Shown: positions 31,974-41,959, numbered from the stretch's first letter. The stretch: 64,000 nt of DNA from Limnochorda sp. L945t (GCF_035593305.1 NZ_CP141615.1:310001-374000), one strand, 5' to 3'. Made by a program: numbers and translations. Notes: generated by a model not told the origin, from the letters alone.

Positions 31974-32714
31974 GTGGGCCAGAAGGTGCACCCGTACGGC
32001 CTGCGGCTCGGGGTCATCAAGGGCTGGCAGGCCCGCTGGTACGGCGACAAGAAGACGTACGCGGCGCTCCTCCACGAAGACATCGCGCTGAGGCGCTTCA
32101 TCAAGCGGCGCTTCTACCAGGCCGGCGTCTCGGGCGTGGAGATCGAGAGAGCCGCCAATACCATCCGCATCACCATCCATACGGCGCGCCCCGGTATGGT
32201 CATCGGCAAGCAGGGGTCGGAAGTGGATCGCCTGCGGCAGTCCCTGGAGCAGATGACCGGCAAAGAGGTGCGCATCAACGTCGTGGAGGTGGAGCGTCCC
32301 GACCTGGACGCCCAGCTGGTAGCGGAGAACATCGCGTTCCAGCTGGAGCGGCGGGTGGCCTTCCGCCGTGCCATGCGCCAGGCGATGCAGCGGGCCATGC
32401 GGCTCGGAGCCAAGGGCATAAGGGTCTCCATCTCGGGCCGGATCGCCGGCGCGGAGATCGCCCGGTACGAGTGGGCGAGCGAGGGGTCCGTGCCGCTCAC
32501 GACGCTGCGAGCCGACATCGATTACGGGTTCGCCGAGGCCAAGACCACGTACGGCAACATCGGCATCAAAGTCTGGGTCTACAAGGGAGAGGTGCTCCCG
32601 GAGGCGCCTGCGGGCGGGGAGGCGGCTGCGACGCGGGCGGCGGGAGCTACCGGCGGCGTTGCAGCGACGCCTCAGGTGCAGGCCCCGCCGGAGCCTGCAG
32701 AAGGGTCGGTGTGA
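31974..32714 (+). CDS. rpsC: Small ribosomal subunit protein uS3, with low-complexity tail
   Basis: S3 forms part of the mRNA entry site. The KH domain is visible as [20 protein letters not shown], and the C-terminal domain as [20 protein letters not shown] and [17 protein letters not shown]. The start is GTG 31974. At 246 residues it exceeds the usual 210-220 because of an alanine-, proline- and glycine-rich tail of about 38 residues after [11 protein letters not shown]. Tails of this sort occur in other high-GC bacteria. It is followed by rplP after 7 nt. Confidence 0.97.
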   Translation: MGQKVHPYGLRLGVIKGWQARWYGDKKTYAALLHEDIALRRFIKRRFYQAGVSGVEIERAANTIRITIHTARPGMVIGKQGSEVDRLRQSLEQMTGKEVRINVVEVERPDLDAQLVAENIAFQLERRVAFRRAMRQAMQRAMRLGAKGIRVSISGRIAGAEIARYEWASEGSVPLTTLRADIDYGFAEAKTTYGNIGIKVWVYKGEVLPEAPAGGEAAATRAAGATGGVAATPQVQAPPEPAEGSV

Positions 32715-32721
32715 ACGCGCC

Positions 32722-33177
32722 ATGTTGATGCCCAAGCGGGTGAAGTTCCGCAAGGTGCAGCGAGGGCGGACCAAGGGGATTGCCACCCGGGGAGCCACGA
32801 TCCAATCCGGCGAGTATGCCCTGCAGGCCCTCGAGCCCGGCTGGATCACCGCCACGCAGATCGAGGCGGCCCGCATCGCCATCACCCGCCAGGTCAAGCG
32901 CGGGGGCAAGCTGTGGATTCGGATCTTCCCGGACAAGCCGGTCACCAAGAAACCTGCCGAGACCCGCATGGGTAGCGGCAAGGGTGCGCCGGAGTTTTGG
33001 GTGGCCGTGGTCAAGCCGGGGCGGATCCTCTTTGAAATGGCAGGCGTACCGGAGGAGGTTGCCCAGCAGGCGCTGCGGCTGGCGGCCTTCAAGTTGCCGG
33101 TGAAGACGCGGATCGTGAAGGCCGAGGGCTTGGGTGGTGAACACGTCGGTGAAGGCGCGGGAGCTGCGGGATCTTGA
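32722..33177 (+). CDS. rplP: Large ribosomal subunit protein uL16
   Basis: L16 organises the A- and P-tRNA binding region of the 50S. The protein starts [20 protein letters not shown] and contains [40 protein letters not shown] and [20 protein letters not shown]. It has 151 residues, about 8-10 more than usual, with the excess at the C-terminus where it overlaps the rpmC start by 44 nt. Start ATG 32722 gives the normal N-terminus. Confidence 0.97.
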   Translation: MLMPKRVKFRKVQRGRTKGIATRGATIQSGEYALQALEPGWITATQIEAARIAITRQVKRGGKLWIRIFPDKPVTKKPAETRMGSGKGAPEFWVAVVKPGRILFEMAGVPEEVAQQALRLAAFKLPVKTRIVKAEGLGGEHVGEGAGAAGS

Positions 33178-33397
33178 CCGGGAAGCCCTGAAGGGCAAAC
33201 TCGACGAGCTGAAGACGGAGCTGTTCAACCTCCGCTTCCAGCAAGCGGTGGGACAGCTGGGTAACCCCATGCGGATACGCCAGGTGCGCCGGGACATCGC
33301 CAGGGTGCTGACGGTCATGCGCGAGCAGGAGCTCGGGGGACGAGGTCAGTCCGCCCGGACGGTAAACCGGCCGGAAGGGGCGCGGACCGGTAAATGA
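33134..33397 (+). CDS. rpmC: Large ribosomal subunit protein uL29
   Basis: L29 lies at the tunnel exit next to L23. The core [20 protein letters not shown] and [20 protein letters not shown] is unmistakable. The 87-residue protein is longer than the typical 65-70, with a tail after [12 protein letters not shown]. The start at GTG 33134 (or the adjacent GTG 33137) places it 44 nt inside rplP. It overlaps rpsQ at its end as ATGA. Confidence 0.95.
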   Translation: MVNTSVKARELRDLDREALKGKLDELKTELFNLRFQQAVGQLGNPMRIRQVRRDIARVLTVMREQELGGRGQSARTVNRPEGARTGK

Positions 33398-33771
33398 TGG
33401 AGGACGTCAACCAGGCGGGCCAGGCGGCCCGGCAAGAGACGGCGGGGGTATCGGCGCCCGCGGCTGCAGGCGTGCCCTCTGCGGGGGCCGGGGCCCGCAA
33501 GGCACGCGGCAAGCGCAAGCTGCGGGAGGGCGTCGTCGTTTCCGACAAGATGCAGAAAACGGTCGTCGTAGAGGTCGAGCGGCTCTTCCGGCACCCGCTG
33601 CTCGGAAAGGTGCTGCGGCGGACCGCCCGGTTCAAGGCGCACGACGCCAACGGCGAGTGCAAGGTCGGAGACCGGGTGCTGATCGCGGAGACCCGGCCTT
33701 TGAGCAAGGAGAAGCGGTGGCGGGTGGTCCAGATCCTGCGACGGGCGGAAACGGGCGGGGAGACGCCATGA
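33394..33771 (+). CDS. rpsQ: Small ribosomal subunit protein uS17, with N-terminal extension
   Basis: S17 is a primary 16S rRNA-binding protein with an OB fold. The core from about residue 38 is typical: [59 protein letters not shown]. The first roughly 37 residues (Q-, A- and G-rich) are an extension rarely seen, making 125 residues against about 85. The start at ATG 33394 overlaps the rpmC stop, which favours the long form. The stop overlaps the rplN start (ATGA). Confidence 0.95.
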   Translation: MMEDVNQAGQAARQETAGVSAPAAAGVPSAGAGARKARGKRKLREGVVVSDKMQKTVVVEVERLFRHPLLGKVLRRTARFKAHDANGECKVGDRVLIAETRPLSKEKRWRVVQILRRAETGGETP

Positions 33772-34136
33772 TCCAGCAGGAGAGCGTCCTCAACGTGGCA
33801 GACAACACGGGGGCCAAGTCGCTCCTGTGCATCCGGGTGCTGGGCGGCTCCAAGCGCCGCTACGCCGGGGTCGGGGACGTCATCGTCTGCAGCGTGAAGG
33901 AGGCCATCCCGGGCGGGATGGTCAAGGAGCACGACGTGGTCAAGGCCGTCGTCGTGCGCACGAAGGATCCCGTGCGAAGGCCGGACGGGAGCCAGATCCG
34001 CTTCGACGAGAACGCGGCGGTCATCCTCGCCGACGACGAGAACCCCAAGGGGACCCGCATCTTCGGGCCGGTGGCGCGGGAGCTCCGGGAGAAGAACTTC
34101 ATGAAGATCCTCTCACTGGCCCCGGAGGTGCTGTAG
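33768..34136 (+). CDS. rplN: Large ribosomal subunit protein uL14
   Basis: L14 lies at the subunit interface and binds the silencing factor RsfS. The protein is 122 residues, the standard length, beginning [20 protein letters not shown] and containing [40 protein letters not shown] and [23 protein letters not shown] 33768 overlaps the rpsQ stop. It starts the spc gene order rplN-rplX-rplE-rpsN-rpsH-rplF-rplR-rpsE-rpmD-rplO-secY. Confidence 0.98.
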   Translation: MIQQESVLNVADNTGAKSLLCIRVLGGSKRRYAGVGDVIVCSVKEAIPGGMVKEHDVVKAVVVRTKDPVRRPDGSQIRFDENAAVILADDENPKGTRIFGPVARELREKNFMKILSLAPEVL

Positions 34137-34139
34137 GCG

Positions 34140-34493
34140 ATGGCTCGCTCGGCCGTCCAGGAGCAAGGCCGCATCGTGAAGGTGCACGTCAAGAAAGACG
34201 ATCTCGTCGAGGTAATCCGGGGGGATGACGCGGGCAAGCGCGGCAAGGTGCTGCAGGTGCTGCGCAAGGAAGGCCGCGTCATCGTGGAGGGCGTCAACAT
34301 CCAGAAGCGCCATACCCGGCCGACCCGGACCAACCCCCAGGGGGGCGTGGTCGAGAAGCCCGGCCCGATCGACAGCTCGAAGGTGATGCTCGTCTGTCCC
34401 AGCTGCGACAAGCCGACTCGCTACATCCGGAAGCGGTCCCCCGACGGGGAGCTTACCCGGGTTTGCAGGCGCTGCGGGAAGATGATAGATTGA
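34140..34493 (+). CDS. rplX: Large ribosomal subunit protein uL24
   Basis: L24 initiates 50S assembly. A KOW motif is visible as VKKDDLVEVIRGDDAGKRGK, followed by VIVEGVNIQKRHTRPT and a C-terminal segment with two cysteine pairs, CPSC and CRRC, typical of zinc-retaining forms. The protein has 117 residues, slightly longer than most because of about ten residues before the KOW motif. The start is ATG 34140, 3 nt after the rplN stop. Confidence 0.97.
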   Translation: MARSAVQEQGRIVKVHVKKDDLVEVIRGDDAGKRGKVLQVLRKEGRVIVEGVNIQKRHTRPTRTNPQGGVVEKPGPIDSSKVMLVCPSCDKPTRYIRKRSPDGELTRVCRRCGKMID

Positions 34494-34549
34494 GAAGCTC
34501 GGGGACGGTTTGAAGTCCTGAAGCTCGTTGGAGCGGGAGGCAAGCCCTG

Positions 34550-35098
34550 GTGGAAGCCCGATTGAGGGACCGCTACCGCCGGGAGGTGGTCCCGGCGATG
34601 ATGCAGCGGTTCGGCTACCAGAACGTGATGCAGGTGCCTCGCGTCACCAAAGTGGTCCTCAACATGGGCGTCGGCGAGGCGGTGCAGGATCCCAAGCAGC
34701 TCGACGCGGCGGTGGGCGACCTGACCGCCATCAGCGGGCAGAAGCCGCTGGTGACCCGCGCCAAGAAGAGCATCGCCAACTTCAAGATCCGCAAGGGGAT
34801 GCCCATCGGGTGCAAGGTGACGCTGCGGGGCGACCGGATGTACCACTTCCTCGACAAGCTCATCAACGTGGCGCTCCCCCGCATCCGGGACTTCCGGGGC
34901 GTGTCGCCGGACAGCTTCGACGGGCGCGGCAACTACAGCCTCGGGATCCGGGAACAGGTCATCTTCCCTGAGATCCGCTACGACAAGGTCGACCGCATCC
35001 GTGGGTTGGACGTGACTATCGGCACCACCGCCCGGACCGACGAAGAGGCCATGGAGCTCTTGCGGCTGATGGGGATGCCTTTTCGGACCTCGGGGTGA
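34550..35098 (+). CDS. rplE: Large ribosomal subunit protein uL5
   Basis: L5 binds 5S rRNA. The 182-residue protein is of standard length and shows [60 protein letters not shown] and [20 protein letters not shown]. Start GTG 34550 follows GGGAGG. It is followed by rpsN after 27 nt. Confidence 0.98.
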   Translation: MEARLRDRYRREVVPAMMQRFGYQNVMQVPRVTKVVLNMGVGEAVQDPKQLDAAVGDLTAISGQKPLVTRAKKSIANFKIRKGMPIGCKVTLRGDRMYHFLDKLINVALPRIRDFRGVSPDSFDGRGNYSLGIREQVIFPEIRYDKVDRIRGLDVTIGTTARTDEEAMELLRLMGMPFRTSG

Positions 35099-35125
35099 GG
35101 CGCCTTTCGTGGGAGGTTCTGACCA

Positions 35126-35311
35126 TTGGCAAAGAAGTCGATGATCGCCAAGGCCAACCGGCCGCCGAAGTTTTCGACCCGGGTCGTGCGACGCTGTAAA
35201 ATCTGTGGGCGACCGCGGGGCTACATGCGGCGGTTCCAAATGTGCCGGATCTGCTTCCGGACGCTGGCCCACCGTGGTCTGATCCCGGGCATCCAGAAGG
35301 CCAGCTGGTGA
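35126..35311 (+). CDS. rpsN: Small ribosomal subunit protein uS14, zinc type Z
   Basis: The short zinc form of S14 found in many Gram-positive bacteria. The 61-residue protein has the zinc pairs CKIC and CRIC ([20 protein letters not shown]) and the C-terminal [16 protein letters not shown]. The start is TTG 35126, with GGGAGG upstream. No zinc-free paralogue is present in the window. Confidence 0.97.
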   Translation: MAKKSMIAKANRPPKFSTRVVRRCKICGRPRGYMRRFQMCRICFRTLAHRGLIPGIQKASW

Positions 35312-35354
35312 GCGCCGCAGGGAGCTTTCGGGGAGAGAGAGGGGCCATAGCGCC

Positions 35355-35756
35355 GTGGGCATGACCGACCCCATCGCGGACATGTTGACGCGACTTCGCA
35401 ACGCGGCCCGGGCAGGCCACGAGACCGTGGACATCCCGGCCTCCAAGCTGAAGATCGAGATCGCCCGGGTGCTCAAGGAGCAAGGGTACATCCGGGACTA
35501 CAAGCTGGCCAACGAGGACCGGCCCGACAGGGTGCTGCGCATCTCGCTGAAGTACGGCCCCGACCGGCGGCCGGCCATCACGGGCGTCCGGCGCATCTCC
35601 ACGCCGGGGCGCAGGGTGTACGCGGGGAAGGCCCGGTTGCCACGGGTCATGGGAGGCCTGGGAATCGCCATCGTCACCACCCCTCGTGGCGTGATGACTG
35701 AAAAGGATGCGCGGCGCTCGGGCGTGGGCGGCGAGGTCCTCTGCACCGTCTGGTGA
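35355..35756 (+). CDS. rpsH: Small ribosomal subunit protein uS8
   Basis: S8 binds the central domain of 16S rRNA and represses the spc operon in some bacteria. The 133-residue protein begins [20 protein letters not shown] and contains [40 protein letters not shown] and [20 protein letters not shown]. The start is GTG 35355; ATG 35361 is also possible. The length is normal. Confidence 0.97.
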   Translation: MGMTDPIADMLTRLRNAARAGHETVDIPASKLKIEIARVLKEQGYIRDYKLANEDRPDRVLRISLKYGPDRRPAITGVRRISTPGRRVYAGKARLPRVMGGLGIAIVTTPRGVMTEKDARRSGVGGEVLCTVW

Positions 35757-35802
35757 GAGCGGAGAACGGCCCGAGGGCCGGCGAGGGGAAGGGCTGCAGG
35801 AG

Positions 35803-36348
35803 ATGTCACGGATAGGGCGCATGCCGGTCAAGGTCCCGGCGGGCGTGGATGTGGCGGTGGACGGCCCGACGGTACGGGTCAAGGGTCCGAAGGGCGAGTT
35901 GCGCTTTCCCATCCACGAGGGCATCCACGTGGAGAAGGCCGACGGGGCGGTAGTGGTGAAGCGCACGTCGGACCAGAAGTTTTACCGCGCTTTGCACGGG
36001 CTGACCCGGGCGGTGATCGCCAACATGGTCACGGGCGTCACCCAGGGCTATCAGAAGGTGCTCGAGCTCCGGGGCGTGGGGTACCGCGCGGCCAAGCAGG
36101 GCAACAAGGTCGTGCTCACGGTGGGATTCTCCCATCCGGTCGAGATCGAGCCGTTGCCGGGGGTGGAGCTGGAGGTGCCCGCGCCGACCCGGATCGTGGT
36201 GCGGGGTATCGACAAGGCCGCCGTCGGCGAGATGGCGGCGCGGATCCGCCGGGTGCGGCCGGCGGAGCCTTACCTGGGCAAGGGTATCGCGTACGAAGGC
36301 GAGCGGATTCGCCGCAAGGCCGGCAAGGCCGGGAAGGTGGCGCGCTGA
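35803..36348 (+). CDS. rplF: Large ribosomal subunit protein uL6
   Basis: L6 lies near the sarcin-ricin loop. The 181-residue protein begins [20 protein letters not shown] and includes [40 protein letters not shown] and [20 protein letters not shown], all conserved. Start ATG 35803 follows GCAGGAG. It lies 46 nt after rpsH and 6 nt before rplR. Confidence 0.98.
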   Translation: MSRIGRMPVKVPAGVDVAVDGPTVRVKGPKGELRFPIHEGIHVEKADGAVVVKRTSDQKFYRALHGLTRAVIANMVTGVTQGYQKVLELRGVGYRAAKQGNKVVLTVGFSHPVEIEPLPGVELEVPAPTRIVVRGIDKAAVGEMAARIRRVRPAEPYLGKGIAYEGERIRRKAGKAGKVAR

Positions 36349-36354
36349 GGGGTC

Positions 36355-36720
36355 ATGGCCCAGAGGAGCCGCAGAGAAGCGCTCGAACGGCGGCATTTCA
36401 GGGTGCGCAAGAAGGTCAGCGGGACCCCGGAGCGGCCCCGGCTGGCCGTTCATCGCAGCCTGAGGCATATGTACGCACAGATCATCGACGACACGAAGGG
36501 CCATACCCTGGTCTTCGTGTCGACGCTGGATCCCGAGCTCCGGGGGCGGCTGAAGGGCACCGGCAACAAGGAGGCGGCCAGAGCGGTCGGCCTCGAGCTG
36601 GCTCGGCGGGCCGCCGAGAAGGGCATCCAGCGGGTGGTCTTCGACCGCGGCGGGCATCTGTATCACGGCCGGGTGGCGGCGGTAGCCGAGGGCGCTCGCG
36701 AGGGCGGCCTGGAGTTTTAG
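36355..36720 (+). CDS. rplR: Large ribosomal subunit protein uL18
   Basis: L18 binds 5S rRNA. The 121-residue protein contains [40 protein letters not shown] and the C-terminal [20 protein letters not shown]. The start is ATG 36355; length and order are standard. It is followed by rpsE after 26 nt. Confidence 0.97.
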   Translation: MAQRSRREALERRHFRVRKKVSGTPERPRLAVHRSLRHMYAQIIDDTKGHTLVFVSTLDPELRGRLKGTGNKEAARAVGLELARRAAEKGIQRVVFDRGGHLYHGRVAAVAEGAREGGLEF

Positions 36721-36746
36721 CGGAGTCGTAGGGAGGTCGGCAGCAG

Positions 36747-37265
36747 GTGGCCGGACAGGGTCCTCGACACGGCCGGGGCGATGGTGCGGGGGAGTTCGAG
36801 GAGCGGGTCGTTTCCATCAACCCGGTCTCCAAAACGGTCAAGGGCGGCAAGTCGCGCAGCTTTTCGGTGCTGGTCGTGGTAGGCGACCGAAAAGGGCGCG
36901 TCGGCGTGGGCATGGGCAAGGCCAAGGAGGTCGCCGAGGCGATCCGCAAGGCGGTGGAGGACGGGAAGAAGCACCTCGTGGAGGTGCCGCTGCACGAGGG
37001 GACCATCCCCCACGAGGTGACGTTCTCCTTCGGCGCGTCGACCGTGCTGTTGAAGCCGGCATCGCCGGGCACCGGCGTCATCGCCGGGGGGCCCGTGCGG
37101 GCGGTCGTGGAGCTGGCGGGCGTGCGCGACATCCTCAGCAAGTCCTTCGGTTCCCGCAACCCGGTCAACGTGGTGCAGGCGTGCTTGAACGCCCTGAAGA
37201 GCCTGCGCCGGCCCGAGGAAGTGGCCGCCGTGCGCGGCAAGAGCGTCGAGGAGTTGACAGCCTAA
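36747..37265 (+). CDS. rpsE: Small ribosomal subunit protein uS5
   Basis: S5 acts in decoding fidelity and helps unwind mRNA. The double-stranded-RNA-binding-like N-terminal domain is seen as [20 protein letters not shown] and [20 protein letters not shown], then [20 protein letters not shown] and [20 protein letters not shown]. The start is GTG 36747, with about 15 non-conserved residues before the domain. The rpmD start immediately follows its stop. Confidence 0.97.
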   Translation: MAGQGPRHGRGDGAGEFEERVVSINPVSKTVKGGKSRSFSVLVVVGDRKGRVGVGMGKAKEVAEAIRKAVEDGKKHLVEVPLHEGTIPHEVTFSFGASTVLLKPASPGTGVIAGGPVRAVVELAGVRDILSKSFGSRNPVNVVQACLNALKSLRRPEEVAAVRGKSVEELTA

Positions 37266-37508
37266 ATGCCCGGACAGCTGAAGGTCACCTACCGGAAGAG
37301 CGCCATCGGGCATCCGTCGGACCAGCGCCGCACCCTCGAGAGCATGGGGTTGCGCCGGCTCGGCCAGAGCGTGGTGGTGGCCGACGACCCGGTGATGCGC
37401 GGGATGGTCCGCAAGGTGCGGCACCTGGTGAGCGTGGAGCCGGTCGAGGCGCCCGAGACGCCGGAAACGGCCGGGCCAGCGGCGCGGCCAGAGAAGGCAG
37501 GTGCGTGA
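37266..37508 (+). CDS. rpmD: Large ribosomal subunit protein uL30
   Basis: The L30 core is [40 protein letters not shown] and [16 protein letters not shown], typical of the bacterial family. The 80-residue protein is about 20 longer than usual because of a proline-, glutamate- and alanine-rich tail. The start is ATG 37266 directly after the rpsE stop. It overlaps the GTG proposed for rplO. Confidence 0.96.
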   Translation: MPGQLKVTYRKSAIGHPSDQRRTLESMGLRRLGQSVVVADDPVMRGMVRKVRHLVSVEPVEAPETPETAGPAARPEKAGA

Positions 37509-37968
37509 CGTCGTGAAGCTTCATGACATCCGGCCGCCGAAGGGCGCTCGGCGCCCTCCCAAGCGAGTAGGGCGAGGGATCGGCTCCGGCCACGGTAAGA
37601 CGTCGACCCGTGGGCACAAGGGCCAGCTTGCGAGGTCCGGGGGCGGCAAGGGGCCCGGCTTCGAGGGCGGGCAGACGCCGCTGCATCGCCGCTTGCCGAA
37701 GTTTCGCCGGTTCTCCAATGCGCCCTTCAAGACGGAGTGGGCGTACGTCAACGTCGGAGACCTGGCGAGAGCGTTCGCCGCGGGCTCGACGGTCACCCCG
37801 GAGAGCCTGGTGGAGAGGAGGCTCGTGCGAGATCTCCGCGACGGGGTCAAGGTGCTGGGCGACGGTGAGCTCGACCGGCCGCTGGTGGTCAAGGCGCACC
37901 GTTTCTCCCGGCAGGCCGTGGAGAAGATCCAGGCCGCGGGCGGCACCGTCGAGGTGATCGAGCGATGA
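37501..37968 (+). CDS. rplO: Large ribosomal subunit protein uL15
   Basis: L15 is a late-assembly 50S protein. Conserved segments are [60 protein letters not shown] and [12 protein letters not shown]. The start may be GTG 37501 or, giving the more usual MKLHDIRP N-terminus, GTG 37513. The length of 151-155 residues is normal. Its stop overlaps the secY start (ATGA). Confidence 0.97.
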   Translation: MRDVVKLHDIRPPKGARRPPKRVGRGIGSGHGKTSTRGHKGQLARSGGGKGPGFEGGQTPLHRRLPKFRRFSNAPFKTEWAYVNVGDLARAFAAGSTVTPESLVERRLVRDLRDGVKVLGDGELDRPLVVKAHRFSRQAVEKIQAAGGTVEVIER

Positions 37969-39233
37969 TCGAGGCGCTGCGCAACGCGGTCCGCATCGAG
38001 GACTTGCGCAACAAGCTCCTGTACACCGTCGCGATGCTGGCGATCTTCCGGGTGGGTTCCTACATCCCGGTTCCCGGGGTGGACGCAGCAGCGCTCGCGG
38101 AGCGGTTTCGCACGGGCGAGACCAACATCTTCAGCTTCCTGGACCTGTTTGCCGGCGGCGCCTTCAGCAACTTTTCCATCTTCGCGATGAGCGTGACGCC
38201 GTACATCACGGCGTCGATCATCGTACAGCTGCTCACGGTGGTCATCCCCAAGCTGGAGGAGATGGCCAAGGAGGGTGTGGAGGGCCGTAAGCAGCTGGCC
38301 CAGTACACCCGCTACGGGACGGTGCTGCTGGCGGTCATCCAGGCCATCGGCACCGTGTCGTTGGCCAGAGCGTACAACGTGCTCAGGGACTCGAGCCTCT
38401 TCAGCATGGTGCTGATCGTGACGACCCTCACGGCCGGCACGGTGCTGCTGATGTGGCTCGGCGAGAAGATCTCGGAGAACGGCATCGGCAACGGGATATC
38501 CCTCATCATCTTCGCGGGCATCGTGGCCCGGCTGCCCTCCGGGGCCATCGGGGTGATCCGGGCAGTGGGCGAGGGCGGCATCAGCATCCTGAGCCTGATC
38601 GTCTTCGCCATCCTGGCGGTCGCCCTGATTGCCGCCATCGTTCTCATGCAGGAGGGGCAGCGGCGGATCCCGGTCCAGTACGCCAAGCGGGTGGTGGGCC
38701 GGCGGATGTACGGCGGTCAGAGCACGCACATCCCCATGCGGGTCAACCAGGCGGGGGTCATCCCCATCATCTTCGCCGCATCCGTGCTCACCTTCCCGTT
38801 GACCATCGCACAGTTCATCCCTGCGGCGTCGGTCATCGACCGGTTCCTGGGGTACGGGACCACGCTCTACAACAGTCTGTACGCCATCCTGGTGATCTTC
38901 TTCACGTACTTTTACACGGCGGTTACCTTCAACCCACGAGACGTCGCAGACAACATGAAAAAGTACGGGGGCTTCATCCCCGGCATCCGGCCCGGGCAGC
39001 CGACGGCAGAGTACCTGGACCGGGTGCTGACGCGGATCACGCTGGTCGGCGCGCTCTTCCTGGCGTTCATCGCGATCGTGCCCTATGTGCTGGCGGGCGT
39101 GACCCACATCCCCCGGTCGTTCATCACGATCGGGGGCACGGGGTTGCTGATCGTCGTCGGCGTGGCGCTGGACACCCTCAAGCAGATCGAGGCGCACCTG
39201 CTGATGCGCCAGTACGAGGGCTTCATCCGCTGA
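37965..39233 (+). CDS. secY: Protein translocase subunit SecY
   Basis: SecY is the channel of the Sec translocase. The 422-residue protein begins [20 protein letters not shown], and its first helix carries [20 protein letters not shown]. About ten membrane segments are visible, including [20 protein letters not shown] (plug and second helix region), [20 protein letters not shown] and the basic cytoplasmic loop [20 protein letters not shown]. It overlaps rplO by 4 nt. It is followed by adk after 52 nt, the usual order. Confidence 0.98.
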   Translation: MIEALRNAVRIEDLRNKLLYTVAMLAIFRVGSYIPVPGVDAAALAERFRTGETNIFSFLDLFAGGAFSNFSIFAMSVTPYITASIIVQLLTVVIPKLEEMAKEGVEGRKQLAQYTRYGTVLLAVIQAIGTVSLARAYNVLRDSSLFSMVLIVTTLTAGTVLLMWLGEKISENGIGNGISLIIFAGIVARLPSGAIGVIRAVGEGGISILSLIVFAILAVALIAAIVLMQEGQRRIPVQYAKRVVGRRMYGGQSTHIPMRVNQAGVIPIIFAASVLTFPLTIAQFIPAASVIDRFLGYGTTLYNSLYAILVIFFTYFYTAVTFNPRDVADNMKKYGGFIPGIRPGQPTAEYLDRVLTRITLVGALFLAFIAIVPYVLAGVTHIPRSFITIGGTGLLIVVGVALDTLKQIEAHLLMRQYEGFIR

Positions 39234-39285
39234 GGGAGACGGCGCCGGACCGCAATCTACGGGTACGGGAGCGGTAGCGAGGCAA

Positions 39286-39993
39286 ATGCGGGCAGTGATG
39301 CTGGGCCTGCCGGGGGCAGGCAAGGGCACGCAGGCTGAGCGGTTGGGAGAGGTGCTGGGGGTCCCCCACGTCTCCACGGGCGCGATCTTCCGGCAGGCGG
39401 TACAGACGGGCACCGAGCTGGGCAAGGCCGCCAAGGCGTACATGGAGAAGGGTGAACTGGTCCCCGACGAGATCACGGTTGGGATCGTGCGGGAGAGGCT
39501 GGAGTCGGCGGACTGCCGAAAGGGGTTCATCCTCGACGGCTTTCCGCGCAACCTGGCCCAGGCCAAGCAGCTCGACGAAGCCCTGGCCCGCATGGGCACC
39601 CGGTTGGACGCAGTCATCGACCTCGAGGTGCCCGAGCAAGAGGCCGTTCGCCGGATCACCAGCCGCAGGGTCTGTTCCCGGTGCGGCGCCACCTTCGGGG
39701 CGGGAGAGCCCGTGGACGCGTCGGGGCGCGTGGCGGACGTCTGCCCCGAGTGCGGTGGGAGGCTGTCGCAGAGGGCCGACGACTCGGAGGAGGTCGTGCG
39801 CCAGAGGCTGCAGGTATATCAAGAGAGCACCCGGCCGCTGGTGGATTACTATGCGGGGCGAGGAGTGCTCGTGCGGGTGCCCGGAGTCGGCCCGGTCGAG
39901 GCGGTCTTCGAGGCGGTCCTTGCTGCCCTGCGCGCCCGCAACCTGGTGCCGTCGACGCTCACGCCGCCCGGGGCACGTGAGGCGCGCAGGTGA
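39286..39993 (+). CDS. adk: Adenylate kinase, zinc-binding lid type
   Basis: Adenylate kinase equilibrates ATP, ADP and AMP. The P-loop is GLPGAGKGTQAERL; the AMP-site segment is HVSTGAIFRQAVQ; the lid contains the zinc pairs CSRC and CPEC found in Gram-positive enzymes; FILDGFPRNLAQA is also conserved. The protein has 235 residues, with about 15 extra at the C-terminus. The start is ATG 39286. It lies between secY and map in the classical order. Confidence 0.97.
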   Translation: MRAVMLGLPGAGKGTQAERLGEVLGVPHVSTGAIFRQAVQTGTELGKAAKAYMEKGELVPDEITVGIVRERLESADCRKGFILDGFPRNLAQAKQLDEALARMGTRLDAVIDLEVPEQEAVRRITSRRVCSRCGATFGAGEPVDASGRVADVCPECGGRLSQRADDSEEVVRQRLQVYQESTRPLVDYYAGRGVLVRVPGVGPVEAVFEAVLAALRARNLVPSTLTPPGAREARR

Positions 39994-40008
39994 GCGAGGC
40001 CTGACCCG

Positions 40009-40755
40009 ATGATCGTGATCAAGCGCCCCGACGAGCTCCGGCGCATGCGGGAGGCGGGACGGGTGGTAGCCCGGGTGCTCCTGGAGATCGAAAAGCGGGT
40101 GCGGCCCGGGGTCACCACGGGGGAGCTCGATCGGTTCGCCGAGGAGTTCATCCGGGCGGCCGGGGGCGAGCCCTCCTTCAAGGGGTACCGGGGGTACCCC
40201 GCGAGTATCTGCACGTCCGTCAACGAGGAGGTCGTCCACGGCATCCCGTCCGGGCGGCGGCTCGAGGAGGGGGACATCGTCTCCGTGGACGTGGGGGTGC
40301 TGCTGGACGGTTTTCACGGCGATGCCGCCCGTACCTTCGCGGTGGGCGAGGTCGACCCCCGGACGCGCCGGCTGCTGGAGGTGACCGAAAGGGCCCTGGA
40401 GGCCGGGATCGCGACGGCCCGGGAGGGCAACCGGATCTCGGACATCGGGCACGCCGTCCAGCGGGTGGTGGAAGGAGCCGGGTTCTCCGTGGTGCGCGAC
40501 TTCGTGGGACACGGGATCGGGCGGCAGATGCACGAAGATCCGCAGGTGCCCAACTTCGGGGTGCCGGGGCGGGGGCCGCGCCTGTTGCGGGGCATGACCA
40601 TTGCCATCGAGCCCATGGTGAACGCGGGCGCTCCGGATGTTACAATCCTGGAGGACCACTGGACGGCGGTCACGGTAGACGGCAGCCGTTCGGCCCACTT
40701 CGAGCACACGGTGGCGATCTCGGAGGACGGGCCGGTGATCCTGACGCTGGCGTGA
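40009..40755 (+). CDS. map: Methionine aminopeptidase, type I
   Basis: Map removes the initiator methionine. The 248-residue protein shows PASICTSVNEEVVHGIPSGR, the metal ligands in VSVDVGVLLDGFHGDAARTF (two aspartates), VGHGIGRQMHEDPQVPN (histidine), TIAIEPMVNAG (glutamate) and a final glutamate in AHFEHTVAIS. All five ligands of the pita-bread fold are therefore present. The start is ATG 40009. It is followed by the KOW gene after 6 nt. Confidence 0.97.
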   Translation: MIVIKRPDELRRMREAGRVVARVLLEIEKRVRPGVTTGELDRFAEEFIRAAGGEPSFKGYRGYPASICTSVNEEVVHGIPSGRRLEEGDIVSVDVGVLLDGFHGDAARTFAVGEVDPRTRRLLEVTERALEAGIATAREGNRISDIGHAVQRVVEGAGFSVVRDFVGHGIGRQMHEDPQVPNFGVPGRGPRLLRGMTIAIEPMVNAGAPDVTILEDHWTAVTVDGSRSAHFEHTVAISEDGPVILTLA

Positions 40756-40761
40756 GCGGCG

Positions 40762-41070
40762 ATGGATGAGGCGAGGGCATCGCAGTCGCGTCGCCCGCGG
40801 CTCGGGCAGCTGGTGACATCCCGTGCGGGCAGGGACACGGGCCATGCCTACCTGGTGGTGGGCGTCCGGCCGGACGGGCGGGTGCTCGTGGCGGACGGCG
40901 AACACCGGCCGCAGGCAAGGGCGAAGGCCAAGAACCCCCGCCACCTCTGGCTGCACGACCGGGTGGCGGAGGGCCTGTCCGCCCGGCTCGCCAACCAGCA
41001 GGCCGTGACCGACGGCGAGCTGGCCGCGGCGCTCAAGGCGCTTTTGGCAGAGCTCAACGGGGCCGGTTGA
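40762..41070 (+). CDS. KOW-domain RNA-binding protein (L14e/YbzG-like)
   Basis: A 102-residue basic protein whose start resembles a KOW fold: [35 protein letters not shown], then [20 protein letters not shown]. Proteins of this kind occur between map and infA in many Bacillota and are annotated as KOW-domain RNA-binding proteins, probably associated with ribosomes; their exact role is unknown. The start is ATG 40762. The C-terminal 30 residues form a predicted helix. Assignment is by position and motif. Confidence 0.8.
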   Translation: MDEARASQSRRPRLGQLVTSRAGRDTGHAYLVVGVRPDGRVLVADGEHRPQARAKAKNPRHLWLHDRVAEGLSARLANQQAVTDGELAAALKALLAELNGAG

Positions 41071-41086
41071 TCGAAAGGATGAGGCT

Positions 41087-41305
41087 ATGGGCAGGCAGGA
41101 CGTCATAGAGGTGGAGGGTACGGTCATCGAGCCCTTGCCCAACGCCATGTTCCGGGTGGAACTGGAAAACGGCCACAGGGTACTGGCGCACATCTCGGGC
41201 AAGATGCGGATGAACTTCATCCGTATCCTGCCCGGCGACCGGGTGACGGTGCAGCTCTCCCCCTATGACCTGACCCGGGGCCGTATCGTCTACCGCAAGC
41301 GGTAG
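41087..41305 (+). CDS. infA: Translation initiation factor IF-1
   Basis: IF-1 occupies the A site during initiation. The 72-residue OB-fold protein has the standard length and signature: [40 protein letters not shown] and [20 protein letters not shown]. Start ATG 41087 follows GAAAGGATGAGGCT. It precedes rpmJ-rpsM-rpsK-rpsD-rpoA-rplQ, the alpha operon. Confidence 0.98.
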   Translation: MGRQDVIEVEGTVIEPLPNAMFRVELENGHRVLAHISGKMRMNFIRILPGDRVTVQLSPYDLTRGRIVYRKR

Positions 41306-41404
41306 ACGGCATCGTGGGCCTGCCGGCCTCACCAGGGCGTGAGCGGGCGCGCGTGCGCCGGGAAACGGGAGATGTATTTTTCGCAGAAAGGTCCGGTATA
41401 ATCC

Positions 41405-41518
41405 ATGAAAGTGCGACCATCCGTCAAACGGATATGCGAGAAGTGCAAGATCATCCGCCGGCACGGCCGCGTCATGGTGATCTGCGAGAATCCGAAGCAC
41501 AAGCAGCGGCAAGGCTAA
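41405..41518 (+). CDS. rpmJ: Large ribosomal subunit protein bL36, zinc form
   Basis: This 37-residue protein begins [20 protein letters not shown] and ends [11 protein letters not shown], with the three cysteines and one histidine of the zinc-binding form of L36. It is easily missed because of its size. Start ATG 41405 has AGAAAGG at 41385-41391, correctly aligned with the 16S rRNA 3' end. It lies between infA and rpsM, its conserved position. Confidence 0.97.
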   Translation: MKVRPSVKRICEKCKIIRRHGRVMVICENPKHKQRQG

Positions 41519-41584
41519 CGATCTGCCGCGAGCTGGTGGCCGCTGCCGCGGCCCCGGTCGGTGAAGCGGGGGAGTGGTGAAGAG

Positions 41585-41959
41585 ATGGCACGCATTGCGG
41601 GAGTGGACCTGCCCCGCGACAAGCGAGTGGAGGTTGCCCTCACCTACATCTACGGCATCGGGCGCTCGAGCGCTCGGGCCATCCTGGTCAAGACCCAGGT
41701 GCACCCGGACACGCGGGTCCGTGACCTGACGGAGGACGAGGTCAGCCGCCTGCGGGAGGTCATCGAGAACGAGTACAAGGTAGAGGGCGAGCTGCGTCGC
41801 GAGGTAGCGGCCAACATCAAGCGCCTCATCGACATTGGCTCCTACCGCGGGATCCGGCACCGCCGGGGGTTGCCCGTGAGGGGGCAGCGCACGCGCACCA
41901 ACGCGCGGACCCGCAAAGGGCCGAAGCGGACGGTCGGCGTCAAGCGGAAGAAGACGTGA
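41585..41959 (+). CDS. rpsM: Small ribosomal subunit protein uS13
   Basis: S13 contacts the P-site tRNA and S19. The 124-residue protein begins [20 protein letters not shown] and includes [40 protein letters not shown] and the basic tail [20 protein letters not shown]. Start ATG 41585 is chosen over GTG 41561 because it gives the normal N-terminus. It is the first of the rpsM-rpsK-rpsD-rpoA-rplQ series. Confidence 0.98.
   Translation: MARIAGVDLPRDKRVEVALTYIYGIGRSSARAILVKTQVHPDTRVRDLTEDEVSRLREVIENEYKVEGELRREVAANIKRLIDIGSYRGIRHRRGLPVRGQRTRTNARTRKGPKRTVGVKRKKT

Noticed and set aside
37255-37260. TTGACA at the end of rpsE
   Set aside because: It is coding sequence for the last residues of S5 and no -10 follows.
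41397-41402. TATAAT just before rpmJ
   Set aside because: It lies two bases before the rpmJ ATG, so a transcript would start inside the gene, and there is no -35 box at the right distance.
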